The position numbers were made by a program, and so were the translations under genes. Source: Neomoorella thermoacetica (GTDB lineage: Bacteria; Bacillota; DSM-521; Neomoorellales; Neomoorellaceae). Taken from it: a stretch of 64,000 nucleotides of DNA. Where the stretch lies: the NCBI RefSeq assembly GCF_001875325.1, contig NZ_MDDC01000014.1, forward strand, positions 1 to 64,000. Direction: 5' to 3'. Below, piece after piece: positions 1-9,374 of this stretch. Position 1 is the stretch's first letter. Each line of letters starts with the position of its first letter. The notes below the pieces were generated by a model, which did no database searches, was not told the origin of the DNA, and worked only from the letters and a program-made list of their open reading frames with translations.

Positions 1-1
1 G

Positions 2-97
2 GTTTTTTATAACCGGTTCAGGTTACATTCAGCTCTCGGGTATGAGACACCGGAAGAATTCGAGAAAAACTATGAGAACCTCATAAAAGTGGCTTAA
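2..97 (+). pseudogene. IS3-family transposase (OrfB), C-terminal end only
   Basis: The open frame from the window edge encodes the last 31 residues of an IS3/IS150-type DDE integrase, with the usual ending of an RLHSALGY-type motif followed by TPEEFEKNY. It stops at 95-97. The next 30 bases (to about 127) contain a TGTCCTATTTACCGGGG-like string expected of an IS3 right end. The rest of the element lies outside the window, so whether it is complete cannot be judged. From about 128 to 304 I see no gene. Confidence 0.75.
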
Positions 98-304
98 GTT
101 GGTGTCCTATTTACCGGGGGAAGTCCATAACGATGAAAAGATACTCAAGGAACAGCAAAAGATAGAGTTGCTTAATTTATGGTATTACTTTCCAATTTGA
201 TGTAACTTTGGCACTAGTTACCATTGTAAAGGGAAATCAATATGGCTAGAGCATAAAACTGGTAAGTAAAGTATTTCGAGGAAGAAGGGAGCCTCCATAG
301 TACT

Positions 305-2086
305 ATGTATCTACCCATTTTAAGCCTATTTTCAGGAGCGGGGGGGCTAGATATTGGTTTTTATCGTGCCGGGTTTATCCCTCGCCTTGCAATAGATATT
401 TCTCCAGCGGCTGTCAAGACATACCAGCGCAATCATCCATATACTTGTGTAGAGCAGCTCGACCTCTCAATGGTACCGGTAGAACAGCTAATTAGCCTGT
501 GGAATGCTTGTAGTAAGGGAGAAGCGCCTGTAGGTATTATTGGAGGGCCACCGTGTCAAGCTTTCTCTGTCTCCAATGTTCATCAAAGGGATAATGATCC
601 CCGGGCCCAGCTCGTTGAGCGCTATGCCGAGATTATTGGTACCTTTGCAAGATTAACGGGCCTTGCTTTCTTCGTTTTTGAGAATGTGACCGGCTTACTG
701 GGTAAGAAGCATCGTACTCTTTATCAAGTATTCAAGCAATTATGTGAAGCTGCCGGATTCCGCATATATGAGAAAATTATCGATGCAGTTCGCTTCGGTG
801 TTCCCCAGTTTCGTCAGCGCATTATTATTGTTGGATTGAACGAGAGATGGTTTGGCGATACCAATTTTAAGATACCAGAGGGGAACAGTGAACCAGTTCC
901 GGTTTCTGCTGTTCTACACGGGCTACCTGAGCCGGTTTATTACTATTCAAAACTGAAGCGTGAAGACATACCATTTCACCCTAATCATGTTACACAGCGA
1001 CCCAAGTCTAAAAAATTTACAAATGGCTCTCTTTTGCCAGGGCAGGCCTTTGGACGGAGCTTCCGGGTCCTCAGGTGGGATGCACCAAGCTGGACTGTTG
1101 CATATGGGCACCATGAGGTTCATATTCATCCTAACTGTCACCGGCGCTTATCAGTTTACGAAGCAATGCTCCTGCAAGGCTTTCCTCACAGCTATGTGCT
1201 GGAGGGAACCTTGAGCCAGCAAATTACCCTAGTCAGTAATGCGGTTCCCCCGCCTGTCGGCGAAGCTATTGGATCGGCCATAAAAGAAGCGCTAGAGCAA
1301 GCGTCCGTAAGACAGGTGCACAAGATACCAGCATCCTCTCTCCTGGAAGCACAAGATAAGCCAAGAATTAAGGAGGTTTTGGTTATCCAGGAACAGAGCT
1401 CGGGTGATGGCACGCGGAGGTTGCCCGAGGTCCCTGGGCAATTTTTTAGCGAGTGGTTTCACCAGAATGGCCGGTTGTTCCCCTGGCGGGAGAAGGCTGC
1501 CACAGCATTTGGGGTATTGGTTGCAGAGATACTACTCCGGCAGACCAAGGCGGAGATGGTAGCCCAGTGCTGGCCATTACTAATAGAGCGGTTCCCTAAC
1601 CCGGAGGATCTTAGCAAGGCTGGCGACGATGATATCTGGGAACTGGTACGTGGCCTTGGCCTGGGGCGCCAGCGTTCAGTTGCACTGCGTGCTGTCGCTA
1701 CCGGGCTGGTGGAGCGCTTCGGAGGGTTGGTACCTGCTTCGGTTGAGGAATTGCTTAGCTTGCCTCACGTGGGGATTTATACTGCCCATGCTGTTTGCGT
1801 GTTTGCTTTCGGGATACGGCTACCGGTTGTTGATAGCAACATCATCAGGCTCTTCTCACGCCTAACTGGACAGCAGATGAAGAACGATAACCGGAGGTGC
1901 TCACTCGCATGGGAAATTGCATGGGACATCCTCCCTACCTCAGGGGTACGTGAGCATAATTATGGGCTCCTTGACTTTGCCGGGATAGTGTGTACCCCGG
2001 CGCGTCCAAGGTGTGCCTCATGCCCTCTTAGCCAGCAATGTATATCATATTACCAGGAACCAGCTAGTGAACCAATTTCTAGCTGA
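305..2086 (+). CDS. C5-cytosine DNA methyltransferase fused to a MutY/MIG-like DNA glycosylase
   Basis: The first ~320 residues form a complete C5-cytosine methyltransferase: motif I LSLFSGAGGLDIGF (6-19), the catalytic GGPPCQAFS loop (Cys about 84), ENV (about 126), QFRQRIIIVG and a motif X ending SNAVPPPVGEAIG. After a linker of about 60 residues there is an HhH-GPD glycosylase: the helix-hairpin-helix LPHVGIYTA (487-494), catalytic Asp510 in VVDSN, and a 4Fe-4S cluster C563-x6-C570-x2-C573-x5-C579. Tyr492 sits where EndoIII has Lys and MIG (T:G mismatch glycosylase) has Tyr, which suggests removal of T from T:G pairs made by 5-methylcytosine deamination. Family knowledge: such glycosylases or Vsr nucleases usually accompany m5C methylases as separate genes; a single chain is unusual. 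Inferred role: self-methylation plus repair of its mutagenic by-product. It leads the island that contains the DruE-like helicase. Confidence 0.9.
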   Translation: MYLPILSLFSGAGGLDIGFYRAGFIPRLAIDISPAAVKTYQRNHPYTCVEQLDLSMVPVEQLISLWNACSKGEAPVGIIGGPPCQAFSVSNVHQRDNDPRAQLVERYAEIIGTFARLTGLAFFVFENVTGLLGKKHRTLYQVFKQLCEAAGFRIYEKIIDAVRFGVPQFRQRIIIVGLNERWFGDTNFKIPEGNSEPVPVSAVLHGLPEPVYYYSKLKREDIPFHPNHVTQRPKSKKFTNGSLLPGQAFGRSFRVLRWDAPSWTVAYGHHEVHIHPNCHRRLSVYEAMLLQGFPHSYVLEGTLSQQITLVSNAVPPPVGEAIGSAIKEALEQASVRQVHKIPASSLLEAQDKPRIKEVLVIQEQSSGDGTRRLPEVPGQFFSEWFHQNGRLFPWREKAATAFGVLVAEILLRQTKAEMVAQCWPLLIERFPNPEDLSKAGDDDIWELVRGLGLGRQRSVALRAVATGLVERFGGLVPASVEELLSLPHVGIYTAHAVCVFAFGIRLPVVDSNIIRLFSRLTGQQMKNDNRRCSLAWEIAWDILPTSGVREHNYGLLDFAGIVCTPARPRCASCPLSQQCISYYQEPASEPISS

Positions 2087-2873
2087 ACAGATGCGCAGGG
2101 AGTAAATGGAAGGCTTTGTTTTGTAATAATGTTTTAGGTTATCGTAAGGGACCCCCACAAACGAGGATAAAGATAGAAGGATAAGCAGGGAGATTGCAGG
2201 AAAATTTGCCGGGGTGATAGCCTGTGGTACCGGTATTCATTTAAATAACATTAAATGCTAGTAGGCAAGAGCCCCGGAAAAAGGTCTACAAATCATACGA
2301 AGCTATTCTTGGAGAGGGCTTTTCGCGGCCTAAGAACGTCCAGCCTGGACCCTCGGAGTATAGCACTTGCTAAGCTAAGCTTGGCATCGCCCGATATTAA
2401 CCATATACTCATCTATTTAGGTTAAAAGATCTTCTAAACCGGCTGGGTAACGAACCATCGGACATATCATCCTCTTTTACCCAGACTATCTCATCATGCC
2501 CGATATTATTTTTGCCCGCGAACCGAGGCCAAGCGAGAAGATTAACCGCGATTAGTTACTTGTCGATGACGATCTACTTGCTACATCTACTTGCTACGTA
2601 CACCCCATTCTAGCAGAGGCGTAGCAACCATCGCTCATCCTTAACGCTATTGTATCATGCAAGTGGATACTACGGAGTGACCGGGTCCAGAATGCCCGTA
2701 CCGGAGTTCTAAACTTGTTACGGAACCACAAGGAGAGAGTGCCCCCATATAGTAGTCATTCTGGTTGAGTCTGTGCCCACCGAATTTCCTCTATCGCCCT
2801 GAGAACGGGAGACCTCGATTGGTGAGCCATAAAGCACTATCGGAACCCTGCAAGGCAATAGAGGAAGCGGGAA
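2087..2873. other. Gene-poor, apparently decayed DNA
   Basis: About 790 bp between the methyltransferase and the next small gene has stops in all frames and no recognisable protein. It contains a 13-bp tandem repeat, ATCTACTTGCTAC, at 2572-2584 and 2585-2597. Its place inside an otherwise co-directional island suggests a lost gene, but nothing could be identified. Confidence 0.5.
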
Positions 2874-2972
2874 ATGAAGGAACAGGCGGGCATATTTGAG
2901 CAGCTTACAGAAGGTTCCCGCTTGGTGGATATTAGCAATCTTCCCCAGGATTTAGCGTATAGGAAGGGTTAG
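2874..2972 (+). CDS. Possible 32-aa small protein
   Basis: An ATG preceded by a purine-rich GGAAGCGGGA stretch opens a 32-residue frame that stops two bases before the next gene's ATG at 2975. The spacing looks operonic. The peptide (MKEQAGIFEQLTEG..., ending DLAYRKG) matches nothing I recognise. It could equally be the end of a decayed upstream gene, since the preceding 790 bp are degraded. Confidence 0.35.
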   Translation: MKEQAGIFEQLTEGSRLVDISNLPQDLAYRKG

Positions 2973-2974
2973 GG

Positions 2975-3256
2975 ATGGAAGGCCCAAAGCTAATCGAAAT
3001 ATTGCAACACCACGTTCTCCGTATAATGCAGCAGCTTGCCGAATGCCAGCCTGGGGGTCCTGGAGCCACCAACAAAGAGATAGAGGAGGCAGCTGGACTC
3101 GCATTAAATTTACCTTACCAGGATGGATGGCTAACCTGGTCTATCCTGCACAGCCTCCTGGGGAAGGGACTTGTTGAGGCAGTTGTGATCCGGCACGGTA
3201 AGGTTACCCGTCATAAATACCGCCTTTCATCCCGGTTAAATAGTCCGGGTGAGTGA
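2975..3256 (+). CDS. Small winged-helix-like protein of the methyltransferase/helicase island
   Basis: This 93-residue protein has no assigned family that I can name. Its pattern is helix (1-25), a Pro/Gly turn, then TNKEIEEAAGL and a WLTWSILHSLLGKGLVE segment followed by a basic KVTRHKYRL strand. That order (helix-turn-helix, then a short beta wing) suggests a winged-helix DNA-binding fold, which is an inference. It lies between the methyltransferase-glycosylase and the giant helicase on the same strand, so it may be the regulator or the DNA-recognition subunit of that system. Confidence 0.55.
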   Translation: MEGPKLIEILQHHVLRIMQQLAECQPGGPGATNKEIEEAAGLALNLPYQDGWLTWSILHSLLGKGLVEAVVIRHGKVTRHKYRLSSRLNSPGE

Positions 3257-3278
3257 ACGTAAAGCAGCAAGGCAGGCT

Positions 3279-3320
3279 AACTACCGTTTTACACGATAAG
3301 CGGTAGGCTTTTGCCTTTTT
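3279..3320 (+). terminator. Possible intrinsic terminator
   Basis: An ACTACCG/CGGTAGG-type stem around a 14-nt loop is followed by a T-rich run (CTTTTGCCTTTTT). It lies just after the winged-helix-like gene. The remaining sequence up to the helicase start (3321-3611) holds only a short ORF without recognisable features, so the helicase may have its own promoter here. Confidence 0.4.
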
Positions 3321-3611
3321 AATAATGATGGCGTAATCTTGCCGACATCTTGCTGCATCCCTTTACCAGGTTTTTCTTATGCAAAGTTGCAGTTGCACCT
3401 TGCAGGTAACCTGCGGGATCAGTGGGCCATGAGGAGTCTATTTCTTGCTCGAAGGCGGCGAACCCCGGGCCTGGTTGGTGATGGGGGCAGCTTAATTCGG
3501 AACAGGGGCGAGACGATCAAAATGATCTGGCTTTGGACATGGCAGCAATAATAAGGATAAGGTTGGAAAAACTTCTACGGAAGTACACAGTAATAAGGCG
3601 AGGTGAGCTTG

Positions 3612-6600
3612 ATGGGTGACGCGGTGGTGCTCGACCCGGTAGGAGCTTTTGAGCAGGTCCGAGACAACTTTATCCTTTATGTTAAGACCGCCTTTGGCAC
3701 CAGGTTCCCGTCTATTGAGAGGGAACGCGAGGACCTGCTGCGGCGGCCAGGGATACTCTGCCAGGAACCTTGGATCGAGCCATTACCCAGGTACAAGTCT
3801 TCGGGGAAAACAATAGACCAGATAACCCCTTCTGACCTGCCAGGGATTGTTGGGCAGCCCGTGGATGATTTCAAGTCGCTGGTGCGCTGCGGGCTTTTAG
3901 GGCCACACGAGCTTTACTCTCACCAGCTAGCCATGCTCCAGGAGGCCCTTCGCGGGAAAAACTGTGTCATTACTGCAGGGACGGGATCCGGCAAGACCGA
4001 GGCATTCCTATTACCATTAATTGCTTACCTTGTGAAGGAATCGTCAGGCTGGGAGGAGCCCGGCGAGCCCCACTCCCGCGTTAATGACTGGTGGAAAAAT
4101 GAGGAGTGGATAAGGCGACACCGACAACAGCATGGCAACAAAATGAGGCTCCTAAAATCGTATCGTGTCGGCCAGCGCTCCCACGAGCGCCGCGAGGCTG
4201 CAGTCCGCGCTATCATCCTATACCCAATGAATGCACTGGTTGAGGACCAGCTAACCAGGCTCAGGAAAGCCCTCGACTCAGATGAGGCCAGGGCGTGGTA
4301 CACAGGGAGGCGGAAGGGCAACAGGTTTTATTTCGGCAGGTACAACGGTGCCACACCGGTACCTGGCCACGAATACAAGCCCCCCGCTGAGAATGGTGGG
4401 GCTGAGCCGGATGAGAGGAGGATCATTGATCTTGTTAATGCGATAAGGGGGCTGGAGGAAAACGCGCTAGCAGTAGCTGCGCATGCTGCAAGTACTGGTG
4501 ACCAGGAGGCTATTTACCTGTTTCCCAGGCTCGATGGTGCTGAGATGCGCTGCCGGTGGGATATGCAGGACGCCCCTCCCGACATCCTTATTACTAATTT
4601 CTCAATGCTAAGCATCATGTTAATGCGCGAGGAAGATGATCCCATCTTTGAGAAGACCCGCCAGTGGCTTGCAGGGGGGCAAGACAGGGTATTCCACCTT
4701 ATTGTGGATGAGCTCCACCTGTACAGGGGCACCGCAGGAGCGGAGGTAGCGTATCTACTGCGCCTGCTTCTCCTGAGGCTGGGCCTTGAGCCCGGGCACC
4801 CTCAACTGCGGATCCTGGCTTCCAGTGCTTCCCTTGAGCCCGGCGACCCGGGCAGCAGGCGATTTCTCGAGGACTTTTTCGGTGCACCTGCTGATAGTTT
4901 TACTATCATAGAAGGGGAACAGGAACCAGTTGAGCCGGTAAGGAGAAGCAGCTTCCTGCCAGCGGACCCGTTTATTAGGCTTGCAAGGGCTGCTGCCTCT
5001 AGCCAGCTGGCTGAAGACGCCTGCCGTAGTGTAGCAGTGGAGCTGGGCTTCCCGGCCAGCGGCATTGATGGCTTTGAAGCGCTGAAGCGGGCCCTGGAGT
5101 CCCAGGAATTATCTGTAGGCAGCCGGATGCTGAGAGCGTGCTTGTGGAAAGAGGGCCCTGGGAAATGGAGAATCAGGGCGGTTCCCCTGAGCCGCATGTC
5201 TAGGCTACTATTCGGCTTTGTTGGGGAGGAGAAAAGGCAGGAAGCGCTCCGCGGCCTGCTGGTTGCACGTGCTATATGTGATACAGGTGATGCTCCTTCC
5301 GTGCTGCCCTCTTTCCGTTTACACTGGTTCTTTAGGAATATTGAGGGGCTCTGGGCGTCCACGAAATCACTTGCTGGTTATGAGGATGGCAGGCCAGTGG
5401 GGGAGCTTTACCCCCAGCCCAGGATAGTAACTGGCGGCGAGGACCAGAGGCGGGTTCTTGAGCTCCTATACTGCGAGCAGTGTGGGACTGTCTATTTCGG
5501 CGGGAACCGGGTAGACCTGGGTGACGCTATAGAGATGCTATCCTCTGACCCTGATATTGAGGGAATCCCTGATAAGCAGGTGGCACGCATTGTAGAATGG
5601 CGGAACTATAATGAGTATGCCGTGTTCTGGCCTGCTGGCGCTTCAGATTTATCAGGTGAGGCAGCCAGCTGGAGGCAACCGAAGATTGATGAGCAGGGCC
5701 TGTCTAACGCTACTTGGGTGGCTTCTAGCCTTGATACCCGGTCAGGCCGAGTGGTACCCGGCCACGAGGATGCTGAAAGAGACCCCGGTAGATGGGTTAA
5801 GGGGTATTTATTTAAGCTAAGTTTGGGGGATATAGGGGAAGGTGTTTTGTTTCCCGCCCTCCCCGCTACCTGCGCCTGCTGCGGTGCTAATTACTCGCGG
5901 AACAAGAAACGCAAGTCTCCCGTGCGCGGGTTCCGTACTGGTTTCGCAAAGGTTAGCCAGCTCCTTGCTAAGGAACTCTTTTACCAGCTAACGCCCCAGT
6001 ATGGGCGTAAGCTGGTCATATTCTCCGATAGCAGGGAGGACGCTGCACAAATCTCGAACGGCATAGAGCGGAGTCATTATCCTGATCTTATCAGGGAAGC
6101 CCTTGTGGCAGAGCTCCAGATGGCGGTTGGGGAAGCGCAGCTACTCGCGGATCTCGAAAAAGGTACAGGCGAGCTTAGCGAGCTATCAAAGAAGTACCTG
6201 GAAATCCACCCGGGGGCATATGATCGGGTTATGGCTGACCTTGAGATTGTGAAGGCTGGCGAGCCCCCGGCCCCTTACCGCAGGTTTTATGAAGAAGCGA
6301 GGGCCAGGATTGGGGGCCTCAAGAAACGGGCAAAGGATCGCATGGTACCCCTCAGCGAGTTGCTAGAACCAGGTGACGGGGGGTGCGGCCGGGTTATTGA
6401 GAGGCTGCTTGCAGTTGGAGTAAATCCAGCTGGGAATGACATTGAATCCCAGAGCTTTCAATGGGATGGCAAAACTCATCGCTGGACGGAGCTTTTTGAC
6501 TTTAAGTTGAGGTCATGGGCTATAGGGCTCTCCCCTGACGCTGAATATGCGAAACGGTATGTCAAGCAAAAGGTCAGGGAGGCAATCTATAGTGTGCTGT

Positions 6601-9374
6601 TTGGCCGCCTGTATTTCAGCCTGGAGTCAGCTGGCCTGGGCGTGCCCTCGCTTTCAATCGAGGAGGGAGAACTGGCCGGGATATCGTCCCGGATAGGACT
6701 GAATGCTGGAACTTTCTATGAAATATGTAATGCTGTAATAAGGATACTGGGCGACATGTACAGACATGATGGCCCCCACAACCCACAAAAGGATTGGGTA
6801 GATTACAGCCAGGCTGGATCTAGGATAAAGGGTTATATAGCAAAAGTAGCCGGGCTTCACGGTGTTGGCGAGGAGGAGCTGGGCACGGCAGTACTCCTTG
6901 CCCTGGCTGCCGGGGGTCACAGGGGAGCCAAGATTAATGTCAACTCTTTATTGATCCGGGTCGCCCGGCCTAATGACCCAGCCTGGGTATGCCCCAGGTG
7001 CCGGCGGCCACACTTGCACCGTTCCGGGGGTGCCTGTACAAACTGCCTCGAGGACCTTCCGCCGGGGCCAGATAAGTCCTGCGATGAGGTATGGAGAGTC
7101 AATTACCTTGGTTTCCCCGCCGCTAGCGGCCGTGTACCGCTCCGGATGCACTGCGAGGAGCTGACAGGCATTACTGATGACCAGGCAGAGCGCCAGCGGC
7201 ACTTCAAGGGTATAATAGTTGACCTGGATGGCAGGGAAAAGAGGCAACAGGAAGTTGATGAAATAGACGTCTTGAGTGTAACGACGACAATGGAGGTTGG
7301 CGTGGACATTGGTAACCTGAATGCAGTAATGCTGGCGAACATGCCGCCGATGAGATTCAATTACCAGCAGAGGGTTGGCCGTGCAGGGAGGAGGGGCCAG
7401 GCATTTTCCTTTGTGCTGACACTTTGCCGGGGCCGCAGCCACGACGAGTTTTATTATGCCCATCCCGCGCGGATCACCGGCGATCCTCCCCCGGTGCCGT
7501 TCATAACGGCAGGCCAGGGGCAGATCGCCAGCCGTATCCTCGCAAAGGAATGCCTGCGGCGCGCTTTCAAGGCGGCAGGGGTGCGCTGGTGGGATGGGCC
7601 TGTACAGCCCGACAGCCACGGTGAGTTTGGCCGTGCCATTGACTGGGGAGGGGAAAGGAAGAGAAGGGTAGTAGAATGGTTAGCTACGGATCCGTCCAGG
7701 GCCGGGATAATCCGGGTTATTGCTGGAGCGAACGGGGGCGACGTTAACTCGTGGCTAGAGTTCTTGAGCCGGGAACTGCCTGCCCTCATAGATAAGGCTG
7801 CTAGTTCCCAGGAGCTTGCTGCCGCAGGGCTCGCGGAACGTCTTGCGGAATCCGCAGTGCTCCCGATGTATGGCTTGCCTTCGCGAACAAGATGCCTTTA
7901 CCATGGTTTCTCAAGTGATAATCACCGCCCGCAAGTGATGGAAAGGGAAATAGAGCTTGCCATATTTGAATATGCACCAGGTATGCAGAGGACTAAGGAC
8001 AAGGTTATCCATACTGCGATAGGCTTTACTGCTCCCATAATCAAGAATAGGAGGGGATTCTGGAAGCCAGTGGCACAAGACCCGCTGCCTGCCCGCTGGT
8101 GGGTAGCCAGGTGCCATAACTGCGGTCATACCAGGACCAGCACCGGAAGGCAAGAACCGGCTTATTGTACTTATTGCGGCGTGCCAGAAGGGCCGTTATT
8201 CAGGCAGTACCCTGTTGCTATTCCACTAGGGTTTAGGACGGATTTCTCGCAGGGTAGGAATGCGCGGGAGGAAGGGGATATTATTAGTGGAATACCGGGG
8301 TCAATTGCGGAATCCACGAGTATTACATTTGGGATCCAGCCAGGGTATAACTTCGAAGTAGGTTTTCTTCCAGATGGGCGCGTTTGGAAGATCAATGATA
8401 ATAAGGGAAAGCTCTTCGAAGGCCGACTAGTAACTACTAAGTGGAAGGACTTTCATTCTGGCAAGACATCATGTCTACCTGGCCAGTGGATAGAAGTGTC
8501 TTTTCTTGACAGGGTAAAGGTGCAACCGTCCGGTTCGTTCGATACACAATGTGAGCAAATAGCTATCGGCTCGGGTAAGACAACGGATATATTACACGTA
8601 AGGCCACATTCTGTCCCCAGGGGCCTGGCTTTAAGCCCAGGCGATAATGCAGGCGGTGTAAAGGGTGCTGTATACTCAGCAGCCTTTATCTTGCGTGCAG
8701 TTGCAGCTGAAAGTATCGATATTGACCCCGAAGAGATTGAAATATGTAGCATCCGGCATTCCCGTGTTAATAGCCATATAGTTAGCGAGATGATATTTGC
8801 GGATCGCCTGCCTAACGGTGCCGGTTTTATCCGATGGATGTATAATCACTGGCCTGAACTACTCAAGCAGGTCTTATCGCCCAGCCCGGCAATTAATTCC
8901 TTCGCGGGAAGCCTCATATCAGCTTCTCACCGGGAGCAATGTGATTCTGCTTGCTATGACTGCTTGAAATTATACCGCAACATGGTTTACCATGGCCTCC
9001 TTGATTGGCGCCTTGGGTTAGCTTACTTGCGGGTACTAAAAGATCCTGGCTACCTAGCTGGGCTCGACGGCAATTTCAGCTGGCCTGAACTACAGGACTG
9101 GCTTGCCCTAGCAAGGGGCTTGCGGGATAGTCTTGCTTCTTTTTTCAACTACCGGCCTGCTACGTGGGGTGAACTCCCAGGATTTGAGGTTGGCGGTAAA
9201 CCTGTAATCGTGATACACCCTCTATGGGACACGAGGAATCCTGCAGGTATCCTTGCAGATGCCGTGGTTAACTGCGGTGATACCTCACCGTTGTTTATAG
9301 ATACCTTTAACCTACTGCGGCGCCCTGGCTGGTCCCATGCCCGCCTTGTCGAACAGCTTGCCAGGATAGAATGA
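3612..9374 (+). CDS. Giant DEAD/DEAH helicase with DUF1998-type C-terminus, DruE-like
   Basis: This is a 1920-aa superfamily 2 helicase. Seen in order: Walker A AGTGSGKT (about 121), PMNALVEDQ (about 205), DEAH-type box DELH (about 366), SAS motif III (about 402), then about 800 residues before motif V TTTMEVGVDIG and motif VI QRVGRAGRRG (about 1252). Zinc-type Cys clusters lie near 1120 and 1500. The C-terminal CDSACYDCLKLYRN is the DUF1998/MZB signature. Size and domain order match DruE, the conserved helicase of Druantia defence systems; type II Druantia also carries a cytosine methylase, as here. The ATG at 3612 is preferred over the GTG at 3603 because GAGGTGA then serves as its ribosome site. 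The stop overlaps the next (broken) gene as ATGA. No DruF or DruG is recognisable. Confidence 0.85.
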   Translation: MGDAVVLDPVGAFEQVRDNFILYVKTAFGTRFPSIEREREDLLRRPGILCQEPWIEPLPRYKSSGKTIDQITPSDLPGIVGQPVDDFKSLVRCGLLGPHELYSHQLAMLQEALRGKNCVITAGTGSGKTEAFLLPLIAYLVKESSGWEEPGEPHSRVNDWWKNEEWIRRHRQQHGNKMRLLKSYRVGQRSHERREAAVRAIILYPMNALVEDQLTRLRKALDSDEARAWYTGRRKGNRFYFGRYNGATPVPGHEYKPPAENGGAEPDERRIIDLVNAIRGLEENALAVAAHAASTGDQEAIYLFPRLDGAEMRCRWDMQDAPPDILITNFSMLSIMLMREEDDPIFEKTRQWLAGGQDRVFHLIVDELHLYRGTAGAEVAYLLRLLLLRLGLEPGHPQLRILASSASLEPGDPGSRRFLEDFFGAPADSFTIIEGEQEPVEPVRRSSFLPADPFIRLARAAASSQLAEDACRSVAVELGFPASGIDGFEALKRALESQELSVGSRMLRACLWKEGPGKWRIRAVPLSRMSRLLFGFVGEEKRQEALRGLLVARAICDTGDAPSVLPSFRLHWFFRNIEGLWASTKSLAGYEDGRPVGELYPQPRIVTGGEDQRRVLELLYCEQCGTVYFGGNRVDLGDAIEMLSSDPDIEGIPDKQVARIVEWRNYNEYAVFWPAGASDLSGEAASWRQPKIDEQGLSNATWVASSLDTRSGRVVPGHEDAERDPGRWVKGYLFKLSLGDIGEGVLFPALPATCACCGANYSRNKKRKSPVRGFRTGFAKVSQLLAKELFYQLTPQYGRKLVIFSDSREDAAQISNGIERSHYPDLIREALVAELQMAVGEAQLLADLEKGTGELSELSKKYLEIHPGAYDRVMADLEIVKAGEPPAPYRRFYEEARARIGGLKKRAKDRMVPLSELLEPGDGGCGRVIERLLAVGVNPAGNDIESQSFQWDGKTHRWTELFDFKLRSWAIGLSPDAEYAKRYVKQKVREAIYSVLFGRLYFSLESAGLGVPSLSIEEGELAGISSRIGLNAGTFYEICNAVIRILGDMYRHDGPHNPQKDWVDYSQAGSRIKGYIAKVAGLHGVGEEELGTAVLLALAAGGHRGAKINVNSLLIRVARPNDPAWVCPRCRRPHLHRSGGACTNCLEDLPPGPDKSCDEVWRVNYLGFPAASGRVPLRMHCEELTGITDDQAERQRHFKGIIVDLDGREKRQQEVDEIDVLSVTTTMEVGVDIGNLNAVMLANMPPMRFNYQQRVGRAGRRGQAFSFVLTLCRGRSHDEFYYAHPARITGDPPPVPFITAGQGQIASRILAKECLRRAFKAAGVRWWDGPVQPDSHGEFGRAIDWGGERKRRVVEWLATDPSRAGIIRVIAGANGGDVNSWLEFLSRELPALIDKAASSQELAAAGLAERLAESAVLPMYGLPSRTRCLYHGFSSDNHRPQVMEREIELAIFEYAPGMQRTKDKVIHTAIGFTAPIIKNRRGFWKPVAQDPLPARWWVARCHNCGHTRTSTGRQEPAYCTYCGVPEGPLFRQYPVAIPLGFRTDFSQGRNAREEGDIISGIPGSIAESTSITFGIQPGYNFEVGFLPDGRVWKINDNKGKLFEGRLVTTKWKDFHSGKTSCLPGQWIEVSFLDRVKVQPSGSFDTQCEQIAIGSGKTTDILHVRPHSVPRGLALSPGDNAGGVKGAVYSAAFILRAVAAESIDIDPEEIEICSIRHSRVNSHIVSEMIFADRLPNGAGFIRWMYNHWPELLKQVLSPSPAINSFAGSLISASHREQCDSACYDCLKLYRNMVYHGLLDWRLGLAYLRVLKDPGYLAGLDGNFSWPELQDWLALARGLRDSLASFFNYRPATWGELPGFEVGGKPVIVIHPLWDTRNPAGILADAVVNCGDTSPLFIDTFNLLRRPGWSHARLVEQLARIE

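Noticed and set aside
3339-3551. 70-aa ORF between the winged-helix-like gene and the helicase
   Set aside because: No ribosome site, unusual composition (Arg-rich run, no domain), and it probably overlaps the helicase promoter region.
3612-9374. DISARM or Dpd assignment of the giant helicase
   Set aside because: DISARM splits the helicase (DrmA) and DUF1998 (DrmB) functions over two genes and has a PLD nuclease DrmC. Here both lie in one 1920-aa chain, and no PLD gene or Dpd genes are present. DruE is the closer match.
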